Source: Actinacidiphila rubida (GTDB lineage: Bacteria; Actinomycetota; Actinomycetes; Streptomycetales; Streptomycetaceae). Taken from it: DNA of 64,000 nucleotides. Positions within the stretch are counted from its first letter, which is position 1. Each line of letters begins with the position of its first letter. A program made the position numbers and the translations under genes. Under the pieces are notes generated by a model. That model had not been told where the DNA came from. It searched no databases and was given only the letters and a program-made list of their open reading frames with translations. The stretch covers positions 1 through 64,000 of the forward strand of contig NZ_FODD01000024.1 in NCBI RefSeq assembly GCF_900110255.1, read 5' to 3'. Of this stretch, positions 17,815 through 26,250 are shown one piece after another.

Positions 17815-17993
17815 GGCAACTGAAGCGATTCACTGACATATCGGCAAAGCGCTCCGCGGCCCACCGCCACCCGGACGGACGTTCCCGGCTGCCCCTCGCC
17901 GCCTCCCGGGACGTCAATGGGAGGGAAGCGTCGCCCGGGGCCCGGGACCACCCCGCCGCCGGGGCGCGGGTGGGCAGGAAGGGGCAGGACCGG

Positions 17994-19628
17994 ATGAGCG
18001 CGAGCAGCCGCGAGGGCCACCGGGAAGCCTCCGGGGCCGGGCACTGGCGGGCGCTGGTCGTGCTGGGCACCGGCCAGTTCCTGATGGTGCTCGACACCTC
18101 GGTGATGAACGTGTCGATCAGCCAGCTGGTGAAGGACTTCCACACCGAGGTCACCGCGATCCAGGCGGTCATCACCCTCTACACGCTGGTCATGGCCGCC
18201 TTCATGATCACCGGCGGGAAGCTGGGCGACATGTTCGGCCGCCGCCGGGTCTTCGCCGTCGGCCTGGTCGTCTACGGCACGGGATCGGCGATCACCGCGG
18301 TGGCCCCGACGCTGGGCGTGCTCGCGGTGGGCTGGTCGGTGATCGAGGGGCTGGGCGCGGCACTGGTCCTGCCCGCGCTCGCCGCGCTCGTGGCCGGCAC
18401 CTACGAGGGGCGTGACCGGGCCGTCGCATACGGGGTCGTCGGCGGCCTGGCCGGCGCGGGGATCGCCGTGGGTCCGCTGCTGGGCGGCTGGGTGACCACG
18501 TACCTGACGTGGCGCCTGGTGTTCGCCGGCGAAGTCGTCGTGGTGGCGGCCATGCTGGCGGTGCTGCGCTGGATCCGGCCCGACCCGCCTGTCACCGGCC
18601 CCCGCCCCCGGCTGGACGCCGTCGGCGCGGTGCTGTCCGCCGCCGGTCTCGCGCTGGTGGTGCTCGGCGTCCTGCAGAGCGGCACATGGGGCTGGCTGCG
18701 TCCCCGCAACCCGCCCTTCACCGTCCTCGGCTTCTCACCGACCGTCTTCACCGTCGCGGCCGGCGGCGTGCTGCTGGGCGCGTTCCGGGCCTGGGAACGG
18801 CGCGTGGAGCACCACGACGGCGTGCCCCTGGTGCGGTTCGCCCTCTTGCGCATCCCCGCGCTGCGGTCCGGCCTGGCGATGCTGCTCGCCCAGAACCTGA
18901 TCCTGCTGGGCCTGTTCTTCACGATCCCGCTCTACCTTCAGGTCGTCCAGGGCTTCGACGCGTTCCAGACCGGGCTGCGACTGCTGCCGGTGTCCGCCAC
19001 GATGCTGGTCTCCGCGATGAGCGGCCCGCTCCTGGGCCGTTACGCCAGTCCGCGGACCGTCGTCCGGGTGGCGCTGCTCGTGCTGCTGGTCGCGATCGTG
19101 TGGCTGCTGGGCACGGTCCGGCCGCACATCGACGACGTGTCGTTCGGCTTCGCGATGGCCGTGCTCGGCCTGGGCATGGGACTGCTCGCCTCCCAGTTGG
19201 GGAACGTCGTGCAGTCGAGCGTCGACGAGAGCGCGCGCAGCGAGGTCGGCGGCCTGCAGTACACCGCGCAGAACCTCGGCTCGTCACTGGGCACCGCGCT
19301 CATCGGCTCGATCCTGATCAGCGCGCTGGCCACCGCGTTCACCACGCAGATCGAGGACGACCCGGCGATCACGGCCGCCACCCGCGAACAGGTGGGCACC
19401 CACCTGGAGGCCGGTATCAGCTTCGTCAGCGCCGACCAGGTGCGGGCCGGCGCGCAGAAGGCCGGGCTGCCGCCCCAGGAGGCCGACGCCGTCGTCGACG
19501 CGTACGCGCAGGCCCAGCTCAACGCCCTGAAAGCCGCGATCCTCGCCACCGGCGCGATCACCCTGGCGGGCTTCGCCTTCACCCGCCGCCTCCCCACCGA
19601 CCGTCTCACCCCGAAGGAACCGGGCTGA
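17994..19628 (+). CDS. DHA2-type MFS multidrug exporter
   Basis: 544 residues with 14 predicted membrane helices. Signature pieces are LDTSVMNVSISQLVKDF in helix 1, the loop GGKLGDMFGRRRVF, and a conserved GPLLGGWVT motif in helix 5 (antiporter type). The ATG at 17994 (MSASSREG) follows AGGGGCAGGAC. Proteins of this class export drugs with proton antiport. Placement opposite the NB-ARC regulator suggests an inducible pump. The long periplasmic-side loop near residues 440-510 is charged. Confidence 0.88.
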   Translation: MSASSREGHREASGAGHWRALVVLGTGQFLMVLDTSVMNVSISQLVKDFHTEVTAIQAVITLYTLVMAAFMITGGKLGDMFGRRRVFAVGLVVYGTGSAITAVAPTLGVLAVGWSVIEGLGAALVLPALAALVAGTYEGRDRAVAYGVVGGLAGAGIAVGPLLGGWVTTYLTWRLVFAGEVVVVAAMLAVLRWIRPDPPVTGPRPRLDAVGAVLSAAGLALVVLGVLQSGTWGWLRPRNPPFTVLGFSPTVFTVAAGGVLLGAFRAWERRVEHHDGVPLVRFALLRIPALRSGLAMLLAQNLILLGLFFTIPLYLQVVQGFDAFQTGLRLLPVSATMLVSAMSGPLLGRYASPRTVVRVALLVLLVAIVWLLGTVRPHIDDVSFGFAMAVLGLGMGLLASQLGNVVQSSVDESARSEVGGLQYTAQNLGSSLGTALIGSILISALATAFTTQIEDDPAITAATREQVGTHLEAGISFVSADQVRAGAQKAGLPPQEADAVVDAYAQAQLNALKAAILATGAITLAGFAFTRRLPTDRLTPKEPG

Positions 19629-19696
19629 GCGAACCGCACCGAGGCGACCGGTCGGGCCGACGACCGGGCCGACGGTCGGGCCGACGGTCGGGCCGC

Positions 19697-20638
19697 TCAT
19701 GGCGCCAGGCGCGCCGGAGGGATGAACTCGACCTGGTTGCAGTACGGCAGCGCCTCGATGGTGCGGTCGGCGAGGAAGCGGGTCAGCACGTCGCTGAGCT
19801 CGTCGCTGCGCTCGACGGGGACGAGGTGGTCCGCCTCCTTGATCGTGGTGAACCAGGCGCCCTCCAGGCATCCGGCCACCTGCCGCCCCATCCCCGGGGT
19901 GGTCAGGCTGTCGTGCTCCCCGGTGAGCACGAGTGCGGGGACGCGCGGCGCGGGCAGCGGCACGTACCAGTCGTGGGCCAGCAGCCGGCGGGTGTGTTCC
20001 AGGTCCATCCGCTCCTGCGCGGAGGTGCGTTGGGTGAACTGCCGGTGGAGCAGCCGGGAGACGGCGGCATGGCGCCGCACCGGTCCGGCACCGGCGGGCG
20101 ACATGAACTGGGCGACGAGTTCGGCGGCGATCTCCGCGGTCCGGCCCTGGTCCGACATCCGGAGCCAGCGCGCGGCCTGCCCGGCGTAGGCCGGCGGGAT
20201 CGACTTCGTCATCCCGACCAGCACCAGCCGCGTCAGGCTGTGCGCGTGGCGCTGCGCGAACCGCAGCGCGATCGCGCCGCCGAAGCATGCGCCGACCAGG
20301 TTGACGCGTGCCAGGCGCCGCGCTTCGAGGAGGTGCTGCACGGCGTCCGCGAGGAAGTCGATGCCGTAGGAGGCGGGCAGGAAGTCGGCCTCCCCGTAGC
20401 CCGGGAGGTCGACGGTGACGACCGGGCCGAGGGCGGTGAGCGCGGCCTCGTGCCGGGCCCAGGAGTAGCGGTCCTGGGAGGAGCCGCCGAGGATGAGCGT
20501 CGGCGTGCCGTCCTGGTCACCGGAGTGGCGCCGCGTCGTCCGGACCGCGTAGCGGAATCCCCGGAACGTCGCCTCCTCTTCGGTGCTGCTGCACTGGGTG
20601 GTGCCGGGCGCCGTACCGGGCAGCGTCTGTCGGGTCAT
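19697..20638 (-). CDS. Alpha/beta hydrolase
   Basis: 313 residues. It shows LILGGSSQDRYSW in place of the usual HGxxG, and LVGACFGG as the nucleophile elbow, so the nucleophile is Cys, as in some non-esterase members and thioesterase-like hydrolases. It also has VLTGEHDSLTTP and KEADHLVPVE (acid and His). The Cys variant means the reaction may not be ordinary ester hydrolysis. The ATG at 20638 fits the family. It converges with the exporter. No close neighbour on its strand indicates a pathway. Confidence 0.8.
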   Translation of the reverse strand: MTRQTLPGTAPGTTQCSSTEEEATFRGFRYAVRTTRRHSGDQDGTPTLILGGSSQDRYSWARHEAALTALGPVVTVDLPGYGEADFLPASYGIDFLADAVQHLLEARRLARVNLVGACFGGAIALRFAQRHAHSLTRLVLVGMTKSIPPAYAGQAARWLRMSDQGRTAEIAAELVAQFMSPAGAGPVRRHAAVSRLLHRQFTQRTSAQERMDLEHTRRLLAHDWYVPLPAPRVPALVLTGEHDSLTTPGMGRQVAGCLEGAWFTTIKEADHLVPVERSDELSDVLTRFLADRTIEALPYCNQVEFIPPARLAP

Positions 20639-20957
20639 CGGTGTGGCTCCGCGGGGTTCGGGTGCGTGCTGTCGGTGGGCGGCCCGGCGCCGAGTGCCGG
20701 GCGCCCGTGACACTCCAACCCGATGTAACCCCTCCCCGTGACGGGCGTTCGCGTGGTCTCCCCGGCGCGCCGGGTGAGGCGGGGCGCCCGTTCCCTCGTC
20801 CGTGGCCCGGAATTCCCCCGAAGGCGTCAACGGCCCGAACGCGCGTCCGCCCCGTACCACCCGTCGAGGAAAGGGAGGAGGGGGAGCGCGGGGACGCGCC
20901 GGGACGGGCGGGAGGAACGGGTACGCGGGCGGTCCGTCAGCTCATAGGATCACCGCC
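20639..20957. other. Non-coding region
   Basis: 319 bases between divergent genes with no supported ORF. It is purine-rich near 20870-20890 (AAAGGGAGGAGGGGG) and should hold both promoters. Confidence 0.5.
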
Positions 20958-21470
20958 ATGAGTGCTGTGGTCGCCGCGATGGTCGCCGCCGTCGCCGGGG
21001 TCCTGGGGACGCTGCTCGCGCCGCTGATCAGCCACAGGGTCACGGTGCGGCAGAGGACGTTCGACCACGACGCGGACGAGAGGCTGCGGCGTCACCAGGA
21101 GAAGCGCGCCGCCTACATCGCGCTCAACCGGGCGTCCCGGCAGCTGCACACCCTGCTCAAGGACGCGCTGCACCGCCTGCGCGACGGGGTGTTCACCGAC
21201 CAGGAGCGCACCCAGGTCGAGGAGGCGCGGCTCGACTACCGGGACCGCTACGCGGAAGCCCAGCTCACCGTGCCGGAAACGGTCCTGGCCGCCTCCCGTG
21301 AGGTCAACGCGATACTCGCCGGCGTCGACGCCGTGGTGAAACGCATCGACCGCGGCGGCGCCGGCCCCTCCGAGACCCCGGACCAGGCCCTGCTCGACCT
21401 CAAGGCCGCGGAGCCGCGGCTCTCGGCCATGAGCCACCTCATGCGCCGGGATCTCGGAGTGGCCGACTGA
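20958..21470 (+). CDS. Hypothetical membrane-anchored coiled-coil protein
   Basis: 170 residues. One N-terminal hydrophobic segment (about 3-25, AVVAAMVAAVAGVLGTLLAP) is followed by a long, charged, helical cytoplasmic part (about 30-165, RTFDHDADERLRRHQEKRAAY). This layout recurs in many small actinobacterial proteins of unknown role. The ATG at 20958 is the first plausible start. Confidence 0.6.
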   Translation: MSAVVAAMVAAVAGVLGTLLAPLISHRVTVRQRTFDHDADERLRRHQEKRAAYIALNRASRQLHTLLKDALHRLRDGVFTDQERTQVEEARLDYRDRYAEAQLTVPETVLAASREVNAILAGVDAVVKRIDRGGAGPSETPDQALLDLKAAEPRLSAMSHLMRRDLGVAD

Positions 21471-21506
21471 CACACGCGGCACCCTCGGGCGCCCGCGCGG
21501 GGCACG

Positions 21507-22060
21507 TCAGATCAGCACGTCCTTGTCGTACACGCTGGCGTACCGGCTCAGGCTCGTCATGTCCGGCCGGGACGCGAACCCGAAGCACAGGCGCAGGTTC
21601 CCGTCGACGGTCCGGTAGACCATCATCCCCTCGGGCTCCCGGTAGAACAGCGTCTCACCGGCCTTGGTGAGCGAACGCTGCACGACCTGACCGGTGTTCA
21701 TGTCGACAGCCGTCACATAGGAGTCGATGTCGGCGGGGTCCTCGTGCCCCGTCCCGTCCAGCGTGTAGAGGTAGTCGCCGAGCACCGTGTACCCCTGGAA
21801 CGTCACCGACCCGCTGCCGAGGGCCGGTTGCGGGAAGTGCGCGAGCGGGCTGGAGAACCGGCCCGCGGCCGCGTCGGCGAGCGCGAAGAGGCTGTAGTAC
21901 ATGCTGCCGCCCTCGTTGCGCCGGACGAGCAGCCGGTGGTTGTCGGGGTCGGTCGCGCAGGTGATCGTCTTGCTGCCGGTGAGGAACTTCTGCACGGACG
22001 AGGGCGCGGCTCCGTCGACGAACTTGAACCGGGCGAGCGCGGTGTTTCGCGCAGTCCGCG
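21507..22060 (-). pseudogene. C-terminal half of a helveticin/teichoic-acid-protein-C-like gene
   Basis: An open frame reads ALARFKFVDGAAPSSVQKFL, then LLVRRNEGGS, FQGYTVLGDYLYTLDG, DMNTGQVVQRSLTKAGETLF and YREPEGMMVYRTVDG to a stop at 21507. This matches the second half of the secreted beta-propeller-like proteins annotated in Streptomyces as teichoic acid biosynthesis protein C (about 350 residues). The first half and signal peptide are absent: upstream of about 22060 the frame becomes unrelated sequence that overlaps a small plus-strand membrane gene. An inner GTG at 21995 could give 162 residues, but the product would lack a signal. I call it 5'-truncated. Confidence 0.65.
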
Positions 22061-22081
22061 CGATCCCTGCAACCTCTGCAC

Positions 22082-22396
22082 GTGGCCCTGCACGTGACGG
22101 CGGGTGGCATGCCGGCGCTCATGATCGGCGCGCTCGTCGTGTTCGTCGCGGCGGCGGTCTGGGACGTGCTGACGTCCGGAGCACCCGCCTGGGCCCTGAC
22201 CGAGCCGCTGGGCGTGCTCGCGCTCGGCGGCGGACCGACCTGGTTCCCCGGCCAACTGCCCTGGGCCTACGTCCTCTTCTTTCTCCTCTTCGGCTTCGGC
22301 GGCTACCTCACCACGGGCTACCGCCACGGCTCCGTCCCCCGCCAGCCCCGCCGCCTCTCCCGACCGCGCCGCCGCCAGAAGCTCCCGCCGCTCTGA
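22082..22396 (+). CDS. Small hypothetical membrane protein
   Basis: 104 residues from GTG at 22082 (or GTG 22094). There are two hydrophobic helices (about 12-32, ALMIGALVVFVAAAVWDVL, and 60-80, WAYVLFFLLFGFGGYL) and a basic C-terminal tail rich in Arg/Pro. It sits exactly at the break of the truncated gene on the other strand and may have arrived with the event that cut it. No family is recognised. Confidence 0.5.
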   Translation: MALHVTAGGMPALMIGALVVFVAAAVWDVLTSGAPAWALTEPLGVLALGGGPTWFPGQLPWAYVLFFLLFGFGGYLTTGYRHGSVPRQPRRLSRPRRRQKLPPL

Positions 22397-22445
22397 CGTG
22401 TGCCGACCGGGCCCCTGCGACACGACCGGCGGCGGCCCGCGCGCA

Positions 22446-22832
22446 TCACCAGGACTCCGCCTGCACGAACAGCGCGATCACCCTGGCGAAGAACCAGACG
22501 GCGAACAGCAGGCACCCCAGCCACAGCCCCCAGAGAACCACCCGCCCCGCACGCACGCCCGATTCCTCCCGCCCCGCACCAGACCCCTCCCTCACCCACC
22601 CCCCTCTCCTCCGCAGCCCGCCCGTCCCCCTCCGCCCCTCTCCCGCGGCCCGCAGGAGCGCGTGGGCCACGCGCTCGGCGTCGTCCGGGGACAAGACGAT
22701 CTCGTCGGTCCACAGAATCGACAGGCGCACAGTGCCGTCCAACCGGTTCGCGGCAACGTCAACCTCGACGTCGCCACGGGTCACGTCACGGACATCGCCC
22801 AACTCTTGGTCACTGCTGTAGGCACTCACCAC
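22446..22832 (-). CDS. Hypothetical protein with C-terminal membrane helix
   Basis: 128 residues from the paired GTG GTG at 22832/22829. The N-terminal acidic domain (1-62, SAYSSDQELGDVRDVTRGD, LSPDDAERVAHALLRAA) resembles short DUF domains that describe a bound or sensed ligand. It is followed by an Arg/Gly-rich linker and one strong membrane helix at the C-terminus (VLWGLWLGCLLFAVWFFARV). The start is weakly supported because no good ribosome site is seen. Confidence 0.5.
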   Translation of the reverse strand: MVSAYSSDQELGDVRDVTRGDVEVDVAANRLDGTVRLSILWTDEIVLSPDDAERVAHALLRAAGEGRRGTGGLRRRGGWVREGSGAGREESGVRAGRVVLWGLWLGCLLFAVWFFARVIALFVQAESW

Positions 22833-23026
22833 CTCAGCGTGCCGGACCGCCTGCTCCGGGTGGAAACCCTTTCCGCGGCTGCGACCGGGGGGCAGGGTAC
22901 GTGGGCCACCGCGTCTCCGCTCGCCGTCCCCGTCGGCCCGGGCCATGGCGCCCAGCGCCGCTTCCTCTCCCGTAGACGACTGAGCTGAGATCCGCGAGTG
23001 GGTGACCGCTGAACCGGAGCATCCCC

Positions 23027-23503
23027 TCACTCCAGGAGGCGTTCGACCTGGGACGGCACCCAGGGAAAGGGAACGTCGGGCCAGCGCTTCCCGGCCCACT
23101 CCTCGGCGTCGACCGCGAAAACGGCGTCGACGAAGGCGCCAGGGGGCCGGTAGCCGTGGGCGGCGACGTAGTGAGTGACCAGGGACGGCGCGGCGTAGGC
23201 GACTCCTGGCGCTCCCGGGATGCGCAACTCCCCGTTCCCCTCCGGCCCTTCGCCTGGGGGGCAGAGATCACACTCGTGCTTGCCGAGGCACTGGTTCATC
23301 CACTGGATGCCCAGGAGGAGGTCCAGCTTCTCGACGAATCCGGCGGGGACGGGACCCGGGGGATACGGCCGCCCGGCCGCCAGCCATCCGACGTTCAATC
23401 GGGCGTACGCGGGGCGGTACCAGAGCGCGTAAAAGCCCGACTCCCGGTCCGTGAACGAGTCTTCGGCCTGGTACTCGTACGCGGTGAGATCTACGAAGAA
23501 CAC
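23027..23503 (-). CDS. Hypothetical protein, DUF7919-like
   Basis: 158 residues from GTG at 23503 (VFFVDLTAYEYQAEDSF). It is aromatic-rich, with the motif CLGKHECDLCPPG (CxxxxCxxC, possibly metal-binding) and then GELRIPGAPGVAYAAPSLVTHYV. This arrangement occurs in small actinobacterial proteins of unknown role that are often found near immunity-type genes; the family label is from memory. A longer frame extends to 23590 but reads as non-coding text. Confidence 0.55.
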   Translation of the reverse strand: MFFVDLTAYEYQAEDSFTDRESGFYALWYRPAYARLNVGWLAAGRPYPPGPVPAGFVEKLDLLLGIQWMNQCLGKHECDLCPPGEGPEGNGELRIPGAPGVAYAAPSLVTHYVAAHGYRPPGAFVDAVFAVDAEEWAGKRWPDVPFPWVPSQVERLLE

Positions 23504-23620
23504 CGGGCCATCATCACCCGCCCCGACCGCTCGGGACAGGTCTCGGGCCGGAGACGTGCCGGCGGGCCGGCGCCCGCCGGACCCGAGCACACGCAGTTCG
23601 CGCAGGATCCGGCCGGGGCC

Positions 23621-24169
23621 TCAGGAATACGGCAGCAGCGACGCCGTGTCGAGGTCGAAGTCGAACGGTGGGGGGATGCGGAGGCTCTCGCCGAAGTCGG
23701 CGTCCTCGCGGCGGTGGTACTTCCTGCCGTCCGCGTTGCTGAAGAGCGTCACGGTCTTCAGCCTGGCATCGACCAGGAGGTAGAGCGGGATTCCCATCAC
23801 AGGATAGTCCCGGACCTTGCCCACCCAGTCGTTCTCGGGGTTCGAGGGGGAGACCAGCTCGACGGCGATGGCCGCGGTCTCCGCGGGAACCTGGTTGTCC
23901 GTGGTCTCCAGGACGTCGGCCGGCAGATAGGTCAGATCGGGGTTGCGGCTCTTGCCCACACCGGGAGAGACGAGGTCGGTGTTCTCGCTCGGCAGGAGGT
24001 CGGCGGGGCAGTGCGCGTCGAACTGCCGCCGGAGGAAGAGGAGGTTGCGCTGATGGATGCCGGACGGTCCGACCATCATGACAATGGTGTCGCCGGAGAT
24101 CTCGGCCTTGAACCCATTCGGCAGGCTCCTGCGGGCCTCGTCAAGGAGTGCGAAGTGCTGCGGGTCCAT
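23621..24169 (-). CDS. Uma2 family (PD-(D/E)XK-like) protein
   Basis: 182 residues. Uma2 proteins have a restriction-endonuclease fold and are numerous in Streptomyces and cyanobacteria; their role is unknown. Visible features are the N-terminal FKAEISGDTIVMMVGPSG, SRNPDLTYLPADV (catalytic Asp), AIAVELVSPSNPENDW (the E-x-x-S-P hallmark) and GIPLYLLVDARLKTVTLF. The ATG at 24169 follows GGAGGAG. The active-site residues seem complete. Confidence 0.85.
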   Translation of the reverse strand: MDPQHFALLDEARRSLPNGFKAEISGDTIVMMVGPSGIHQRNLLFLRRQFDAHCPADLLPSENTDLVSPGVGKSRNPDLTYLPADVLETTDNQVPAETAAIAVELVSPSNPENDWVGKVRDYPVMGIPLYLLVDARLKTVTLFSNADGRKYHRREDADFGESLRIPPPFDFDLDTASLLPYS

Positions 24170-24443
24170 GCTGCTCCTCCCAGGCGTGGGCCGACCGGTC
24201 TCCCAGACTAGCCGGGACCTGCGGGCGGGGCCCTTCGCTGCTTGTCGCCGCCACCCGTCCGTCGGCCGCTTCCGGGCCGCCCGGCCGCGGGAAGCGTCGG
24301 CCGATCGTGTGGCCGGGCGGCTCGCCGCAGGCGTGTGGGCGGGCCGGGGACCCCGCCGCTGTTAGCTTGCGTGAGCGGCGGGGCGTCCCGATCCCCGGCC
24401 GGGTCGCCACCATGGGGAGCCGGTACCGCGTCCGGAGGCGACG

Positions 24444-25598
24444 ATGGCGCACACCAGCCCTGACCCCGACGCCGAATCCGGCACGGTCCGGCGCAGAACC
24501 TTCGTGGTCTCGACGGCGGCGGTGACGGCCGGCGCGCTCGCACCCTCCCCCGCCGCACAGGCCGCGGCAGACGCCGGCCTACCCCCGACCCCGCCCCCGA
24601 CCCCGGCCGGCGGCGGCTCCGTGGGCCGCCTGCTCTCCGTCGACGGGGACCGTCGCGACCTCGACTGGATCAGGTCCGCGCTGCAGGTCGCCGTGGAACT
24701 CGAGCTGTCCACCATCCCGGTGTACCTGTGCGCCTGGTGGTCGGTGAAGGACCGCACCAGCCGGGCCGCCCGCCTGATCAGGCGCGTCATCGACGACGAG
24801 ATGTACCACCTCGGCGTGGTGTGCAACCTGCTCGTCGCCGTCGGCGGGCAGCCGCGGATCAAGGACGCGGCGCCGGTCTATCCGGGCCCGCTGCCCGGTG
24901 GTGTGCGTCCTGGCGTGACCGTGTACCTGTCCGGGCTGACGAGGTCGTTCGTCCACGACGTCATGATGGCGATCGAGGAGCCCGAGGCCCCGCTGGCCCG
25001 CGGCCTCCTCGCCTCCCCCACGATCGGCTCCTTCTACGACGGGCTGCTCGCCGCGTTCCGCACCGTCGCGCCCGCCCTGTCGCCGGACCGGCAGGTGTCG
25101 GCGCGCGTCGGGAGTGACGAGCTGAAGCCGGTCACGAGCCTCGACGACGTCGTGCGCTGCCTCGACACCGTCAAGGAACAGGGCGAGGGGACGGCCGCCT
25201 CCCCCGCCGACGCGTTCGGCGCCGACGAACCGGCGCACTACTACGCGTTCGGCGAGATCTACTACGGGCGCTGCCTGCAACTGAACGGCACGGCCTGGCA
25301 GTTCTGCGGCGACCCCGTGCCCTTCCCCGACACGCGCCCCATGGCCGTGGTCCCGTCGGGCGGCTGGCCCGACGCGGCGCCGCAGGTCGCCCAACTGCTC
25401 GGGCAGTTCGACACCACCTATCACTCCGTCCTGGACTCCCTGGAGTCCGCCTGGGCCGGCGGCGGGAGCCGAAGCCTGGACGCGGCGGTCCACGCCATGC
25501 GCGGGCTGGAGGGGACCGCCGTCCCTCTGATGGAGACCCCGATCCCGGGCACCACCAGCACCTACGGCCCGCTCTTCCGCCGGCCCCAGGCGTCCTAG
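24444..25598 (+). CDS. Tat-exported ferritin-like protein (VioB-type domain)
   Basis: 384 residues. The Tat signal (VRRRTFVVSTAAVTAGALA) ends near AQAAADAG. The mature part starts a ferritin-like four-helix bundle with LDWIRSALQVAVELELSTIP, IDDEMYHLGVVCNLLVAVGG and FGEIYYGRCLQLNG. These Glu/His positions fit PF12902, the ferritin-like domain of iminophenylpyruvate dimer synthase (VioB) relatives. Here it stands alone, without tryptophan oxidase or other pigment genes, and it is exported, so its role is open. The ATG at 24444 was chosen because it begins the signal. The AT-poor 270 bases upstream hold no other gene. Confidence 0.78.
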   Translation: MAHTSPDPDAESGTVRRRTFVVSTAAVTAGALAPSPAAQAAADAGLPPTPPPTPAGGGSVGRLLSVDGDRRDLDWIRSALQVAVELELSTIPVYLCAWWSVKDRTSRAARLIRRVIDDEMYHLGVVCNLLVAVGGQPRIKDAAPVYPGPLPGGVRPGVTVYLSGLTRSFVHDVMMAIEEPEAPLARGLLASPTIGSFYDGLLAAFRTVAPALSPDRQVSARVGSDELKPVTSLDDVVRCLDTVKEQGEGTAASPADAFGADEPAHYYAFGEIYYGRCLQLNGTAWQFCGDPVPFPDTRPMAVVPSGGWPDAAPQVAQLLGQFDTTYHSVLDSLESAWAGGGSRSLDAAVHAMRGLEGTAVPLMETPIPGTTSTYGPLFRRPQAS

Positions 25599-25680
25599 AA
25601 ACGCCACCGTCCCCCGAGTCCTCCGAGGTCACGGGCCCGGAACGGCAGCCTCCGGAAGTCCGCGCGCAACCCTCTTGCGC

Positions 25681-25704
25681 AATGGTCAAGAATCGTTGAC
25701 CATT
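25681..25704. promoter_or_regulatory. Operator palindrome of the ArsR-type regulator
   Basis: The 9-base perfect arms AATGGTCAA (25681-25689) and TTGACCATT (25696-25704) flank a six-base spacer. The site ends six bases before the ATG of the regulator gene at 25711. Its position over the promoter/start implies autorepression of the regulator-MFS operon. Confidence 0.75.
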
Positions 25705-25710
25705 ACTCGC

Positions 25711-26250
25711 ATGCCCACCGACGATCTCCCCGAGACGTTTCACGTCACCACGGACGAACAGCTGCGCGCCGTCTCCAATCTGGCGCGCCACCGGATCATG
25801 GCCGTGCTCCGCTTCGAGCCGGCGACGATCACCCAGATCGCCGAGCGGGTCGGTATGGCGAAGGGGAGTTCCAGCTATCACGTGCGGCTGCTGGAGCGGG
25901 CCGGCCTGGTGAAGGTGGTGCGCACGCGGAAGGTGCGGGGTGTCACCGAGCGGTACTACGCGATGGCCGCACGCTCGATCGTGCTGCCGGAACCGGGCGA
26001 GGGAGGCCCGGACGTGCTGATGCGGCACGCGGTGGCGGACCTGGAGGCATCGCCGGCGGACGGCGAGCGGCACGTGCGCATGGCGCATCTGCGGCTCACC
26101 GACGAGCAGTTCGCCGAACTGGGGACGCGGCTGCAGGCGCTGGCGGACGAGTACCGGGAGCTGTCCGACCCGTCGCTGCCGGACACGTCCCTCGTCTTCG
26201 CACTGTTCCACCCGGCGTCGGGCAAGCAGACCGAGGGAGGCACCAAGTGA
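25711..26250 (+). CDS. ArsR-type winged-helix regulator
   Basis: 179 residues. The winged helix spans about 15-90 (ARHRIMAVLRFEPATITQIA, GMAKGSSSYHVRLLERAGL, then the wing VRTRKVRGVTERYY). It is followed by a C-terminal effector/dimer domain without obvious metal-binding Cys, so it is probably not a metal sensor. The ATG at 25711 lies almost directly behind the operator and has no clear ribosome site, which suggests a leaderless mRNA. GTGA overlaps the MFS gene by four bases, making a two-gene self-regulated operon. Confidence 0.85.
   Translation: MPTDDLPETFHVTTDEQLRAVSNLARHRIMAVLRFEPATITQIAERVGMAKGSSSYHVRLLERAGLVKVVRTRKVRGVTERYYAMAARSIVLPEPGEGGPDVLMRHAVADLEASPADGERHVRMAHLRLTDEQFAELGTRLQALADEYRELSDPSLPDTSLVFALFHPASGKQTEGGTK

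Noticed and set aside
15369..17990. Plus-strand frame continuous with the DHA2 exporter upstream of its ATG
   Set aside because: The upstream part is antisense to the NB-ARC regulator and has no membrane or domain signal; the exporter starts at 17994.
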